Positions 55,701 to 64,000 of a stretch of DNA of 64,000 bases are shown piece after piece; the stretch's first letter is position 1, and the number at the start of each line of letters is the position of its first letter. Origin of the DNA: Halictus rubicundus (Eukaryota; Arthropoda; Insecta; Hymenoptera; Halictidae). The DNA lies in assembly GCF_050948215.1 (NCBI RefSeq), contig NW_027488588.1, positions 124,001 to 188,000 on the forward strand, given 5' to 3'. Under the pieces are notes generated by a model, which was given only the letters and a program-made list of their open reading frames with translations, searched no databases and was not told the DNA's origin. Position numbers and translations under genes: made by a program.

Positions 55701-55981
55701 AAATTTAATCGGTTGCTTAATGTATATTATGATACGTACAAGACCTGATATAAGCGTAGCAGTGAATATTTTGAGCAGGTATACAAATAAAAATAATAAG
55801 GAACTCTGGCTAAATTTGAAGCGAGTACTGAGATACCTGAAAGGTTCAATTAACGTCAAACTAAATTATATTAGAGGTAACTATAATAATATAATAAGTG
55901 GATATGTTGATGCTGATTGGGGAGGACACGATGAAACCGATAGAAAAAGTACGACCGGGTACTTGTTTCAATTATTTGATT

Positions 55982-56260
55982 ATTATTTTTACTTCGGCAG
56001 GACGGGACCTTACTGGCTACACTTAACCTAACTAATCCTAACGCGGGGCTGTACACTTAACCTAACGGACTTAGACTACGCGAAGCTGTACACTTAACCT
56101 ATCTTAATCTACGCGAGACTGTGCACTTAACACTAACTTAGCCTACGGAGCACTGTACACTTAAAGTAACTTAACCTACGCTTAACTTAGGCACACATTA
56201 CACTAAACACACCGCACTTAACGCGACTTAACCTAACTTAACCTACGGTACGGCGTCCGT
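55982..56260. repeat. Degenerate CACTTAACCTAAC-type tandem repeats
   Basis: Repeats of 'ctgtacacttaacctaa' / 'cgcgaagctgtacacttaacc' at about 56010-56030, 56047, 56090, 56118, 56150, 56182 and 56216-56245, spacing 30-45 bp. They lie between the copia break and the gypsy derivative and may belong to the latter's 3' region. Confidence 0.75.
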
Positions 56261-56316
56261 TCACCTCCGCCGGGGTGAAGTCGCGGGCGCCCCGTGGGGC
56301 CACGTCCTCGCGCACC

Positions 56317-56620
56317 TCACTCGCTGTCGTGGCCGCGTCCTAGCTGGCGACGCGGGCGTGATGAGGCCGGCTCGTCGGGGATTCGGACTGCCGGCGGACG
56401 GCGAAAGCACCGCTGTAGGTTTCCGTCCCTCTGGAGCTGAAATCCTGGTTCGGCAGCTGGATCGGTCTGGGCGGCGGCTAGTTCCTTCGGGTACCACGTG
56501 TCGGTGCGCTGTTTCGGTCGGGGCAGGTTCACGCCGGGCGGCGGCGGAATTCGGGACAGCGTGTCCGCCACGTGGTTATGTTTTCCGGGGCGGTAATGGA
56601 CTTCCTTCGGCAGGTTATTT
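56317..56620 (-). pseudogene. Gypsy RNase H end fused downstream of gag
   Basis: Minus-strand EVHYRPGKHNHVADTLSRIP is the conserved C-terminal RNase H motif of gypsy pol. It is joined directly after the gag of the same element, so protease, RT and most of RNase H are deleted. It reads in a different frame from gag, overlapping its last 150 nt. Downstream sequence (PPPPGVNLPRPKQRTD...) is a linker with no integrase recognised. Confidence 0.8.
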
Positions 56621-57569
56621 AACGGGCCCGGCGTTCGTTCCTCGGTGGCGGGGCCCGTGCTCCGTTTCCCGGCGGGTGACACTCCCGTGTCAACACTCCG
56701 TCGCGGCCGCAGCGCGAGCAGAATTTCCGGTACGCGTTCCAGCACTCGAACCGGGTGTGCCCGCGCTGTCTGCATCTCCAGCAGTGCGTGTCGGCATCGT
56801 ATGTTTCCGCCGGCGGAGCGCGATCCGCGGTCGTCATGGCCGGTTCGGCGGCATAGATCGGGGTTCGGCGCGGTCGTTCCTCCTGCTCCTCGACGAGCTC
56901 CAGCTCCTGGACTCTCTCGCGGAGGGTCTGCACATCGGGCACGGATCCTCGGGGGATGAGGTACCGGAATTTCGTCCTCATGTTCTCATGGAGCAGATCG
57001 AGCCGCTCGGTCGGAGGGATCTGCGCTCTCCGCATGAGCGTGGTGATATCGGTCACGAACTCCGCGAATTTCTCGTCGTGTCGTTGTCGTCGGTCGTGGG
57101 CGGCGCGCTCGTGCTGGTATCGGGTCTGCGACGAAGTATGTGCTCTGAGGAAGGCCCGCTTGAACTCGTCCCAGGTTGCGATCTCCTCCCGCTCATTACG
57201 GTACCACGCCTGTGCTCTTCCACTAAGCATCTCGGGTGCGGCTCGGAGCACGTCCTCGTCCGGAATCGTATCGGCCACCTGGATCTCCTCCACGCGTTCC
57301 AGGAACGCGTGCGGGTCTTTCCCGTCGGTGGTGCATCCTGTTTTCCGGATCCGGTCGACGTTACGTAGTGGGTCTGGTCTCTCGGCCGTCGCGGCGGCGG
57401 CCAACATTTTTCTCGTCTGTACGCCGGGCTCCATCACCGCGTACAGATCATTCGTCAGGCGGTTAATACATTCGGCCCATCGTCGGCCCCGCTGGTCCGG
57501 TGTCTCGGGGGATGATGATCCGTCGGCGGTCCTGCTGGCGCGGCTCTTCGTGGGCGTCCCTCGGGGCAC
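56619..57569 (-). CDS. Gypsy Gag, open frame, of a non-autonomous element
   Basis: 316 codons with no internal stop. N-terminal basic region; capsid-like core about 95-190 (DPHAFLERVEEIQ, AQAWYRNEREEIATWDEFKRAF, the retrotransposon gag fold); a leucine/glutamate coil (DVQTLRERVQELELVEEQEE); and two knuckles near the C-terminus: CWRCRQRGHTRFEC is canonical, while CSRCGRDGVLTREC has Val in place of His. The ATG is 219 nt downstream of the PBS. Because pol is missing, the element could only move using enzymes supplied by a relative. Codon use is very GC-rich, unlike the surrounding AT-rich DNA. Confidence 0.85.
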   Translation of the reverse strand: MPRGTPTKSRASRTADGSSSPETPDQRGRRWAECINRLTNDLYAVMEPGVQTRKMLAAAATAERPDPLRNVDRIRKTGCTTDGKDPHAFLERVEEIQVADTIPDEDVLRAAPEMLSGRAQAWYRNEREEIATWDEFKRAFLRAHTSSQTRYQHERAAHDRRQRHDEKFAEFVTDITTLMRRAQIPPTERLDLLHENMRTKFRYLIPRGSVPDVQTLRERVQELELVEEQEERPRRTPIYAAEPAMTTADRAPPAETYDADTHCWRCRQRGHTRFECWNAYRKFCSRCGRDGVLTRECHPPGNGARAPPPRNERRAR

Positions 57570-57787
57570 CCACTCGGGTTTCTTCGGTGCGGCGATTCGA
57601 ACTTTCGCGCCCGTCCGCCATTCGGTCAGCGGTCCCGCTTCGTCGCGGCGGCGGCAGGCGGCGCGCGTGTATCGGCACTGTCGCGGTGGAACGGCACTGG
57701 GTGGCGCACGCGCATCTCACTTCGCGGCACAATTAACCTCGAAACTCCCACGTGGGCGTAATCCTGCCTGTCCCACGTGGTTAAACT

Positions 57788-57805
57788 GTCCCTGTTCGGG
57801 CGCCA
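57788..57805 (-). promoter_or_regulatory. Primer-binding site, tRNA-Lys3 type
   Basis: Minus strand TGGCGCCCGAACAGGGAC, complementary to the 3' end of tRNA-Lys(UUU); the same PBS is used by lentiviruses and by many gypsy elements. It abuts the LTR directly. Confidence 0.92.
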
Positions 57806-58520
57806 TGTAACGGGTCCGCTTCCCGGCGGATCTCGTGACAACGGGTTCCTCGCGGCCGGATTTGGCTCGCCGTGCCAAGGTTCGCGGCGGGATAACGCGA
57901 GGGTTACGGCAGGATACGGGCGGTCGGGAACGGGAGATTAACGGCACGAGTTTCTCAAGTGTTCGTCACTGTCCCGGCTTCGCATCTCGGTGGTCGGCGG
58001 TCGCGATTCGCGTCTCGCGCGCGTGTCGTATCACGGCGGGGTCATGGCCGTACGCAGCGGCGTATTCTGGACTCGCGGGTCGCGCGGAAATTTCGGCACA
58101 CTCGCGGTTACAATTTCCGCGGGTAAAATATACTCTCGCGAGTCGTAGCTTACGTGCGGCTTCTCGGCGTCGCGAAGGACGATTCCGGTCGTGATCGGGC
58201 GGTCGGTATCGGCGGCTAGAGATCGGATCGGGAAAGTACGTCTTATCGCTATGACGGCGGAGAACCGAAGAGAGCGTTTTCCGGCTCGTCTCTCTCGTCT
58301 TGCCAGGCGAGGGGGTGCGGTGCGGTACGGATCGCGGCCGACTTTTCCGGCGTCGTCCTGTATCCGGCGCGACGGTATTTCATCATGGCGGGTTCCGGTT
58401 CTCAACAAGATCGGTACGGCGGTGCTGGGATCGCAGGGGCGCTCGCGGGTGCCGGCGGATCTCGGTATCCGTCGGCCGTGTTCGGCTCGGAACAGGCCTG
58501 GCGCAGCCAGGTCTGTTACA
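57806..58520 (-). mobile_element. 5' LTR of the gypsy derivative
   Basis: 715 bp, TGTAACGGGTCC...GTCTGTTACA on the plus strand; the inverted relative is the solo LTR at 15399-16144. GC-rich. No 3' LTR was found on the left side (to 55982), so no TSD can be checked. Confidence 0.9.
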
Positions 58521-58559
58521 ATTTAACACCCAAACTACCACACATACCAAACCAATCCT

Positions 58560-58860
58560 AATAATATAAATTATGCAAATACAAATCAAGTACTAAATAA
58601 TAAAAAATTACAATAGCAATTATATACCATATTAAAATTAAAATTACAGTTACAATTCCCCTTAAAATGACAATAAAAATATAAATAATACAAATTATAA
58701 TTACAATAAAAAATACATCAAAAATAAAAATTACAATTAAAATAAAGAAAATTACAATTAAAATAAAAATAATGAAAATTGAAATTAGAATAAAAATCGC
58801 AATAAAAATAATCAAAATTACAATTGAAGTTGTAATTACAATAAAAATTAAAATAGTTTT
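58560..58860 (-). repeat. AT-rich minisatellite, inverted counterpart of 48415-48720
   Basis: Units such as aaattac, aattaaaat and aaaaatt; its reverse complement resembles 48415-48720 (both start 'ctattttaa..tttaattttaat/tttttattgtaat'). Confidence 0.85.
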
Positions 58861-58924
58861 CAGGTCCGGCCACCCCCATCTTTGGCCCTCTCCATCCATT
58901 ATTGAATTGATTGAAGACTGAAGA

Positions 58925-59125
58925 TCAGTCTTGAGTCTCCCTCCTGCTTCCAGTGATATTTGCCTTTTCTGCAGTATCTGGAATAAGCATTTGTTTTTGT
59001 AGTAAGTTTTATATGAATCATCATTATTACAATAACATAAAAAGAAGAGTGATACTTACGTATTACCACAGACGAGGTACAGGAGTAGACCAATCACCAA
59101 AGATCCACAAAAATGATCAGATCTG
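58925..59125 (-). pseudogene. Second DUF4806-type last exon (fragment)
   Basis: The minus-strand exon at about 58977-58925 encodes TAEKANITGSRRETQD then a stop, aligning with AAERANIHGSKRDSET of the 41495-41601 exon. An acceptor (cttattccag) precedes it and a donor (gtaagt, minus strand, at about 59060) ends an upstream exon-like piece (to about 59125) that I could not match. The reading frame ends early compared with the copy at 41.6 kb. The AT-rich minisatellite follows, exactly as in the other copy, but on the opposite strand. Confidence 0.6.
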
Positions 59126-59201
59126 GTAAAATACAAATGATTGACCAGTTATGTACATATCTAATGTTATGGCTATATGTTCAAATTATATTTTTTATTA
59201 A

Positions 59202-59536
59202 CCCTTTCGCTTCGGCAGTCCAGTCCGCCGAAGTGCCGTCACCGAACGGAAGCATGCGCCAGAGATGTGCACAGTGCGCGTGGTTTTTGTATATACGTTC
59301 TTCTAAGTCTTAAATAATTACTATGCTTAATAAAACAATTATTGCTCTTATATAGCACACGTATTCTTTATATTTTTAAAATGAAAAGATTTATACGATA
59401 TTATATTAATTATTCTAAAGAAAAAAGGCACAGATGGTACTTATGTACACTCGTATAGATGCCGGATATATCCGGCACTCGTACGCACAAGTCGTCGCGC
59501 GGATGCCGGATATATCCGGCGCTCGAAGCGAAAGGG
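59202..59536. mobile_element. piggyBac-type MITE, TTAA target duplication
   Basis: The termini CCCTTTCGCTTCG and inverse CGAAGCGAAAGGG are perfect 13-bp TIRs, flanked by TTAA at 59198-59201 and 59537-59540, the piggyBac signature. Near the right end two copies of 'gccggatatatccggc' (palindrome) lie at 59461 and 59503. No ORF. Confidence 0.88.
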
Positions 59537-59784
59537 TTAATACGCAACCATTTTGAATATATTTTGTAACTGAACTTGAAAAAGCAATTAAATTTGTAAG
59601 AATGTTTATATCACCGTTCGTATTACTCATATGTTTACCTGTTATTGATTTATACTGTTATATATAATTTTATTGATTTATGCGTGGCATTAGCATTTGG
59701 TTAAATTGATGTTACCATGAGTTTTAGTTAAATAAACAGTTTCCTCTGAGTGAGCAAAGGACATTGACGCGTCAAGCCTCCTTA

Positions 59785-60347
59785 CAAATTCAGAAGTGGG
59801 ATCGATTTATGAATTTATGTCTTTATGTCCGAGAAATTTATTATCTGAGTGAACTATTATCTAAGTGATTTTTTTTTTTTTGTTACCGACGATGAGTTTA
59901 TTTTCCCTGACTGAACTGAAAGAGAAGCTAAAGGAATTGAATCTTCCTACACACGGATCCAAAAATGAATTACTGAAGCGGCTACTCGGGAATGGGATTC
60001 CACCTGAAGAACTGATGGTGACTGTTTCACCCATAGAAGACGAATCACGCGTTACAGGTCAGGGCCCACAAGCCGTTGTCACATCTGGAGGTCTCTCTCT
60101 TGCAGACGCGGAGCTTGAGTTTCTCCGTCGAGAAAGAGACCTAGCCACACGTGAGATTGAGCTTTTAAGAAGAGAACTTGATGTTGCACGAACGATGTTA
60201 CCGTGTTCAGAAGGTGAAGTTCGAGTTCGGACAACACGGACGAGGGTTAAAAAATGGCAGGAGCTGAAAGAACTGGTAGGCGAATTGGATGGAAACGTTT
60301 TGGAATTCCATCGCTGGGAGAAGCAAATGCAAAAATTATTCGAGTAG
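59785..60347 (+). pseudogene. Gypsy leader plus SAP-type gag N-terminus, truncated
   Basis: Leader at 59785-59890 follows 'cctccttaca', a plausible LTR end, and contains TTCAGAAGTGGGAT, which resembles a tRNA-Leu-type PBS. Gag starts MSLFSLTELKEKLKELNLPT (SAP-like motif, residues about 10-40 from the first in-frame Met), then a coiled coil (LEFLRRERDLATREIELLRR) and the start of the capsid (VLEFHRWEKQMQKLFE), then stops where an LTR fragment begins. It is homologous in layout and sequence to the gag at 2436-3881 (YPTWEKQVKIL). Confidence 0.8.
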
Positions 60348-60421
60348 CCGGTGAATGCAGGTAGGTTCAAAACTGCGTCCTATCTCATAAAAATCATAAT
60401 CCGTCCTACCTGGGACGTAAC
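60345..60421 (+). mobile_element. 3' tip of a TGTCACG...GGACGTAACA LTR
   Basis: 77 bp matching 51323-51410 almost exactly ('ggtaggttcaaaactgcgtc', 'cctacctgggacgtaaca'). It truncates the gag directly, so it is probably the product of a recombination or deletion rather than an insertion. Confidence 0.85.
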
Positions 60422-60539
60422 AATGGTAATAAAATTTGATTTTGAGTTAGATAAAAAAATACTATGCCACTAGCATGTGACCGACGTGTTGGTGAAAGTG
60501 TTAAAGAGAAATAAAATCATAATATATTAGACACACACA

Positions 60540-61812
60540 CACACGGACACACACTCCTCCTCCTACTCCTCCTTCCCTAAGCAGCGGACCCCCTCTTCCG
60601 GTCGCTCACCATTCATCCCAATCCTCCATTTGCACCTTCCCTCCATTCCTCCACCCTCCTCATCCACTTCTCCCCTCCCCCCTCATCATCCAGCACTTCC
60701 CCCATCTTTTCCTGCCCACCTCCTCCCTCATCCAGCCTCATACATTCCTCCCAAACATGCTCCCACGTCTCACTTATCCATCCACACACTCTACATTTTC
60801 TCTCTTCCCCATCCATCCAATATTTTCCATCTTTCATACCATTTCCTAACCTAAACTTTGCCACCTTCTGCCATCTACTCTCCCCCCACCCTTTCTTTAA
60901 GTAGCCCGACAGACCCTCCCCCTTTACCATCCCATACCACTTATTATATCTTGATTTCTTTACCTTTTCCCACCTTTCCTCCCTCTGCCTTTCCTTCTCC
61001 CTTTTTACCAGTTCCCCACTTACCTCCTCTCTCCTATCCTCCATCATTTCCTCCATCTCCTGTATTGTCCACCCCCTATCCTCAAAGAAATCCCGTCTTT
61101 CCTTCTCCCATCCTTCTCTTACTACTCCCCTCCTTTCCCTCCCTCTCATCTCTTCCCAACACAATCTCGCTAATTCCCCTCGTTTGCCCTCTCTTAACTT
61201 CTTTTCATACCCCCATGCCCTCAACCCCGCCCTGCCCCTCATTAACTCTTTCTGCAATTCTTCCCTAACCATGTACCCTTGCGTACACTTTTCTACTTCT
61301 AACACCCACTTTAGGTATCTCTCCTGCATCCTTTCCATACCCTCCCTTTTCCTCCACCCCCATATTTCTACTCCATAACTCATCACCGGCCACACTAATT
61401 TATCGAAAAGCCAAATCCTCCTAGCCCAGTCCTTTCCAAACCTCCTCTTCCCTATTCATCACACTTGTCACATCACTGCCGCCCCCTTCCTTATCCTTTC
61501 CGCCGCTTGCTCTTCCTGACCCCCATCCCTCTTTATTACATATCCTAGATACCTATACCGACTGACCTCCTCTAGTGCCTTACCTTTCCACCTCTCCACG
61601 CACCTTCTTCCACCTTCCCCACCCCCTCCTACACCTCATTATCTTTGACTTTTCTGCGTTTAGCTGCAGCCTTTTCTTATCCATACAGCGCTCTAGCACC
61701 CCTATCATCCCTTTCATTCCTTCCTCCTCTTCCGCCAGCATCGCTATATCGTCCGCATACGCTAAGGTGTATACTCTTCTTTCTCCCACTTTCACCCCCC
61801 CCCCCCCCGAGA
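60540..61812 (-). mobile_element. LINE copy 2, longer, 5'-truncated
   Basis: Matches the LINE at 51.98-52.72 kb across its shared part. Its 3' side is a (CA)n-rich tail (60530-60560); the 5' side breaks next to a run of 14 C at 61795-61808. It lies at the edge of dispersed repeat R2 (61815-62235). Confidence 0.88.
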
Positions 61813-61816
61813 GCAT
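60613..61816 (-). pseudogene. LINE reverse transcriptase and C-terminal domain
   Basis: 61816-61580 encodes YTLAYADDIAMLAEEEE (the YADD RT motif) and LQLNAEKSKIM. After breaks between 61580 and 61395 the frame resumes as SYGVEIWGWRKREGMERMQERYLKWVL and runs to ...EEWREGANGGLG at 60613, with the CCHC motif CRVCGWISETWEHVWEEC. This is Jockey/R1-like by motif order; the clade is not certain. Frame breaks show that it is dead. Confidence 0.88.
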
Positions 61817-62235
61817 CGAATTTAAAAAATTATATTTTGAAGGATTATTTATCCCAGGCTAAACAAACAATGATTAACACGACCGTGGATTTTATAGATT
61901 CGTGTTAAAAATGGATGGATCAAACGCAAAACAGTATAGAAGCATTTAGAAAATCTAGAAACGCTTAAACGATTTAAAAGGGAAATAAAGGTCTCTGTAT
62001 CTTTCGACAAACACACGCGATATTTATTTCGCATTAAAACTCGCAATATATTGATCAATATGTCGACTGAGCAACTCACCGATTTTAATAAACGCGGTTA
62101 CGTCCGGCCAACGGGCAAATAGACCATCCACACGATTATACACAAAACGCGATAAAATAAATGTGTCATTTGTTGCGAACGTGATTTTTATTTTATTTCC
62201 CATCTCGTGAAATCCCATGGTCATTTACGGAAGAA
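61815..62235 (-). repeat. Dispersed repeat R2, second copy
   Basis: Inverted partner of 11640-12115 (see that entry). Confidence 0.8.
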
Positions 62236-62333
62236 TTGAGTTTTAATATTGTTTGCTACATTCGCAGATTCATGCTTGACGGTGAATCAAGTCAGGTGTC
62301 AAAAACAGAGCGTTGCTCGCGAACTATGGGCAA

Positions 62334-62547
62334 GGGAGTCAAGTACTGTGGGGGTGTCAATTACTGTGCCTATATTATTTATACTTATCTTTAAAACATA
62401 AAGAATATTTAAAAAAGAGATATGTATAACCTAAGTATATATTAGCTGATTTTAATGAGAAAAATTTAACATCTCTTTTTTGATATTCTTCACATTTTAG
62501 AAATAAGTGTAATTAATGTAGGCACAGTAATTGGCTCCATTACCCCA
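62334..62547. mobile_element. MITE, second copy
   Basis: Homologous to 18510-18726 with the same TIRs ('gggggtgtcaattactgtgcc' and 'ggcacagtaattggctcc'). It sits at the corresponding position of R1. Confidence 0.8.
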
Positions 62548-62549
62548 TA

Positions 62550-63690
62550 AGTTGACATTTCGCCGAGAGGTTATACCCGTTGGAACGAACGTGGAAACTA
62601 CTTTTGCTCGTGTCGCGCAATCATGAACTCTCTTGAGGAAGTGTATTTCAGTATCGCTTCTCGACACACGTAGCAGAGTTATGAATGGAAACCTTTTTCA
62701 ATACTTCATTCACCTCTTTAGTTACAGTTACTTACAAGCGTCTCGCGCTGTATCGATCGCGCATGTCGGTTTATTTTGGTCCTTTTACTGGTCGACTTAA
62801 TCAAGAGCTGACTACACACATGATACGATGAAAATGTTATGTTATTCGTTTCGCTGCGACAATATTTTCAGAGTTCCAATTAATTATCCAATGCTCGTCG
62901 GCGAAATTCGATACGTGAGCTTGCAATACCAAACAATTATGGAACTTAACGAGCAGGTGGGTAAAAAGTAAAATACCGACGAGTATAACGCTATACGTGA
63001 ATTACATGGAAATTCGTATCTGCTCGAGCATTGTGCTTCCTTGAAATGTAAAATGTAAAATGAACTTACATATGGCGAATGCCATATTCAAGAAACAACC
63101 TTTTTCTGCGATTATCTTTGCATCGAATTGAATTGTATAAATACTATGAACGCATACAAACCCGCGGTCTACACATACTATTTTTAACCTCGAAAATCGT
63201 ATGTGCAAAGCACATCCCTTAACGATCTTTTTAACGATTGTTATATAACTCTTCACGAGCTGCGAAGATCACCGACTTTATCAAAACTGATGCAACGAAA
63301 AAATCGTGCCTCGCCATTGTACAACAGGATATTTTCGTGCCAACCCACGCGAATCTATCCGTGTTTGTATATTTCAAAAAAGTGTCGAGCGTGTCGAAAA
63401 ATGATTGGTTTAGCAGATATTTCAATTTACATAATGATAAACGGTCCCAACAAGCTTCGCAATTGTTAATCCAGCTAATTTTCCGAGAACCGGACATCAA
63501 CTAATGAATTTGTTAGATGAATGGCCATCCAGGAAGGTGATTTCATACCCTTCATCCTACACGCAGGCTAAACAAGTGGCTCGGATGTCGAAACAGAAGA
63601 TAAGCTCGCCAATGAATAATATCGCAGCTAAATGGGGGGTGGAGAGCAACAGTTTGCCGAGCACGCGGAATCCTGGTCAGAGATATTTGA
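62550..63690 (+). repeat. Dispersed repeat R1, copy with an empty LTR site
   Basis: Colinear with 18730-18968 plus 20977-21980. The target 'ttttactggtcgac' near 62790 is unoccupied. Divergence between the copies is clearly visible (many substitutions and small indels), so the duplication is old. Confidence 0.85.
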
Positions 63691-63800
63691 TCTAGGACGG
63701 ATTAGTCTTTGGAGCAATTGGAAGCCATTCGACTGTCGGCGATCGTGTTCCGGTAAATTGGAACATTCTGGTGGACTTCGCTCGGGGATTCCATGAATTC

Positions 63801-63804
<4 letters not shown>

Positions 63805-63847
<43 letters not shown>
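63805..63847 (+). repeat. (GA)n microsatellite
   Basis: About 21 GA units; it explains the Ser-Leu repeat in the reverse ORF. The remaining 63848-64000 is unassigned. Confidence 0.95.
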
Positions 63848-63850
<3 letters not shown>

Positions 63851-64000
63851 CGGAGGGTGTAAGAGAAACTGGAAGAAACCGATGCACCTATTCGAACGAA
63901 TCTACTCGACGCGCCGGGAACCCTTGGTAGATTCTCCCGTGTGACCTTGGCACCCTTGGAGCAGTCTACCTGGAGGCTTGTACCTTCTGAACGGTTTTAC

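Larger units (their letters stand above)
50071..55981 (+). pseudogene. Ty1/copia gag-pol, nested and disabled
   Basis: Starts MEFLSGKRNIQPFNGERYS (copia gag). Gag is interrupted by a solo LTR at 50337-51410 and a LINE at 51620-52723; with these removed it runs KLDAV/FERKSMTSQLAIR... then SYNGV/ITAIETLSEDN. Then: zinc knuckle CHHCRRKGHKIKDCYY; protease LLDSGASDHI; GAG-pre-integrase HKRLGHIGRSKF...CEACIKGKQ; integrase HSDVCGPI, YSDNGREY and NGVSERMVRTI; RT MDVKTAFLNGIL, YGLKQAARCW and LYVDDLVIAT; RNase H start WGGHDETDRKSTTGYLF. Damage: TAA at 54967 (Lys position), TGA after ERGF near 55340, a frameshift near 55640, and truncation at 55981 within RNase H. No 3' LTR was found. Ages must differ: the two insertions postdate the copia. 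Confidence 0.93.

Noticed and set aside
63702..63887. Ser-Leu repeat ORF
   Set aside because: Encoded by the (GA)n microsatellite.

Overview
This is eukaryotic, almost certainly insect, genomic DNA, and most likely from an ant or another hymenopteran. The evidence is: introns with GT/AG borders in the one gene-like locus; LTR retrotransposons (BEL/Pao, Ty1/copia, Ty3/gypsy); Tc1/mariner, pogo-like and piggyBac-like DNA elements; a tRNA-derived SINE; a LINE with a CCHC tail; and a DUF4806-type protein, a family I associate with ant genomes. There are no operons, no ribosome-binding-site pattern and no prokaryotic gene density. Nothing looks like an ordinary conserved housekeeping gene, so this is a repeat-dominated, gene-poor, probably heterochromatic region.

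Layout. 1-5.4 kb: a dispersed-repeat fragment, a BEL solo LTR (785-1442, TSD ACGTG), and a truncated Ty3/gypsy element on the minus strand (gag/protease 2436-3881, tRNA-Pro-type PBS, 5' LTR 3887-4356), then mariner debris. 5.4-18.5 kb: degraded repeats, a truncated gypsy LTR, two fold-back structures (9.2-9.75 kb and 12.26-13.14 kb) and a gypsy solo LTR (15399-16144, TSD CGTT). 18.5-22.3 kb: a long dispersed repeat containing a 2-kb LTR insertion (18969-20976, TSD ACTGG); the paralogous repeat at 62.3-63.7 kb preserves the empty site. 23.2-25.3 kb: a complete mariner-like transposon with an open 367-codon transposase frame and long TIRs, one of which carries a SINE. 25.9-26.9 kb: a pogo-like remnant encoding a stand-alone PHD-like zinc finger. 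27-35 kb: direct repeats, MITEs and a decayed gypsy gag/RT.

35.0-41.6 kb holds an array of GACGTC palindromes, a dead mariner (35904-37793), a gypsy solo LTR (38180-39000, TSD CCGG) and a multi-exon DUF4806-type gene (40330-41601). A full-length, apparently intact BEL/Pao retrotransposon (41593-48409; LTRs identical by eye, TSD TTACT, PBS matching tRNA-Phe, 1772-aa polyprotein) sits in the last coding exon of that gene, four codons before the original stop. An AT-rich minisatellite follows the gene.

48.7-58.5 kb is a nest. A 1.3-kb LTR-like block is followed by a copia element broken by a gypsy solo LTR (50337-51410, TSD CAGT), a 5'-truncated LINE (51620-52723, 15-bp TSD), two nonsense codons, a frameshift and a 3' truncation. 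Then comes a gypsy derivative with a tRNA-Lys3 PBS and an open gag frame but no protease/RT. 58.5-64 kb: an inverted second copy of the minisatellite plus a DUF4806 last exon, a piggyBac-type MITE (TTAA TSD), a gypsy SAP-gag fragment, a second LINE copy and a third copy of the dispersed repeat.

The genes do not form a pathway. The window records successive insertions. The youngest events are probably the BEL element and the mariner-like element with its open transposase. The most unusual items are the repeated DUF4806 module and a SINE whose body carries a gypsy LTR/PBS junction.
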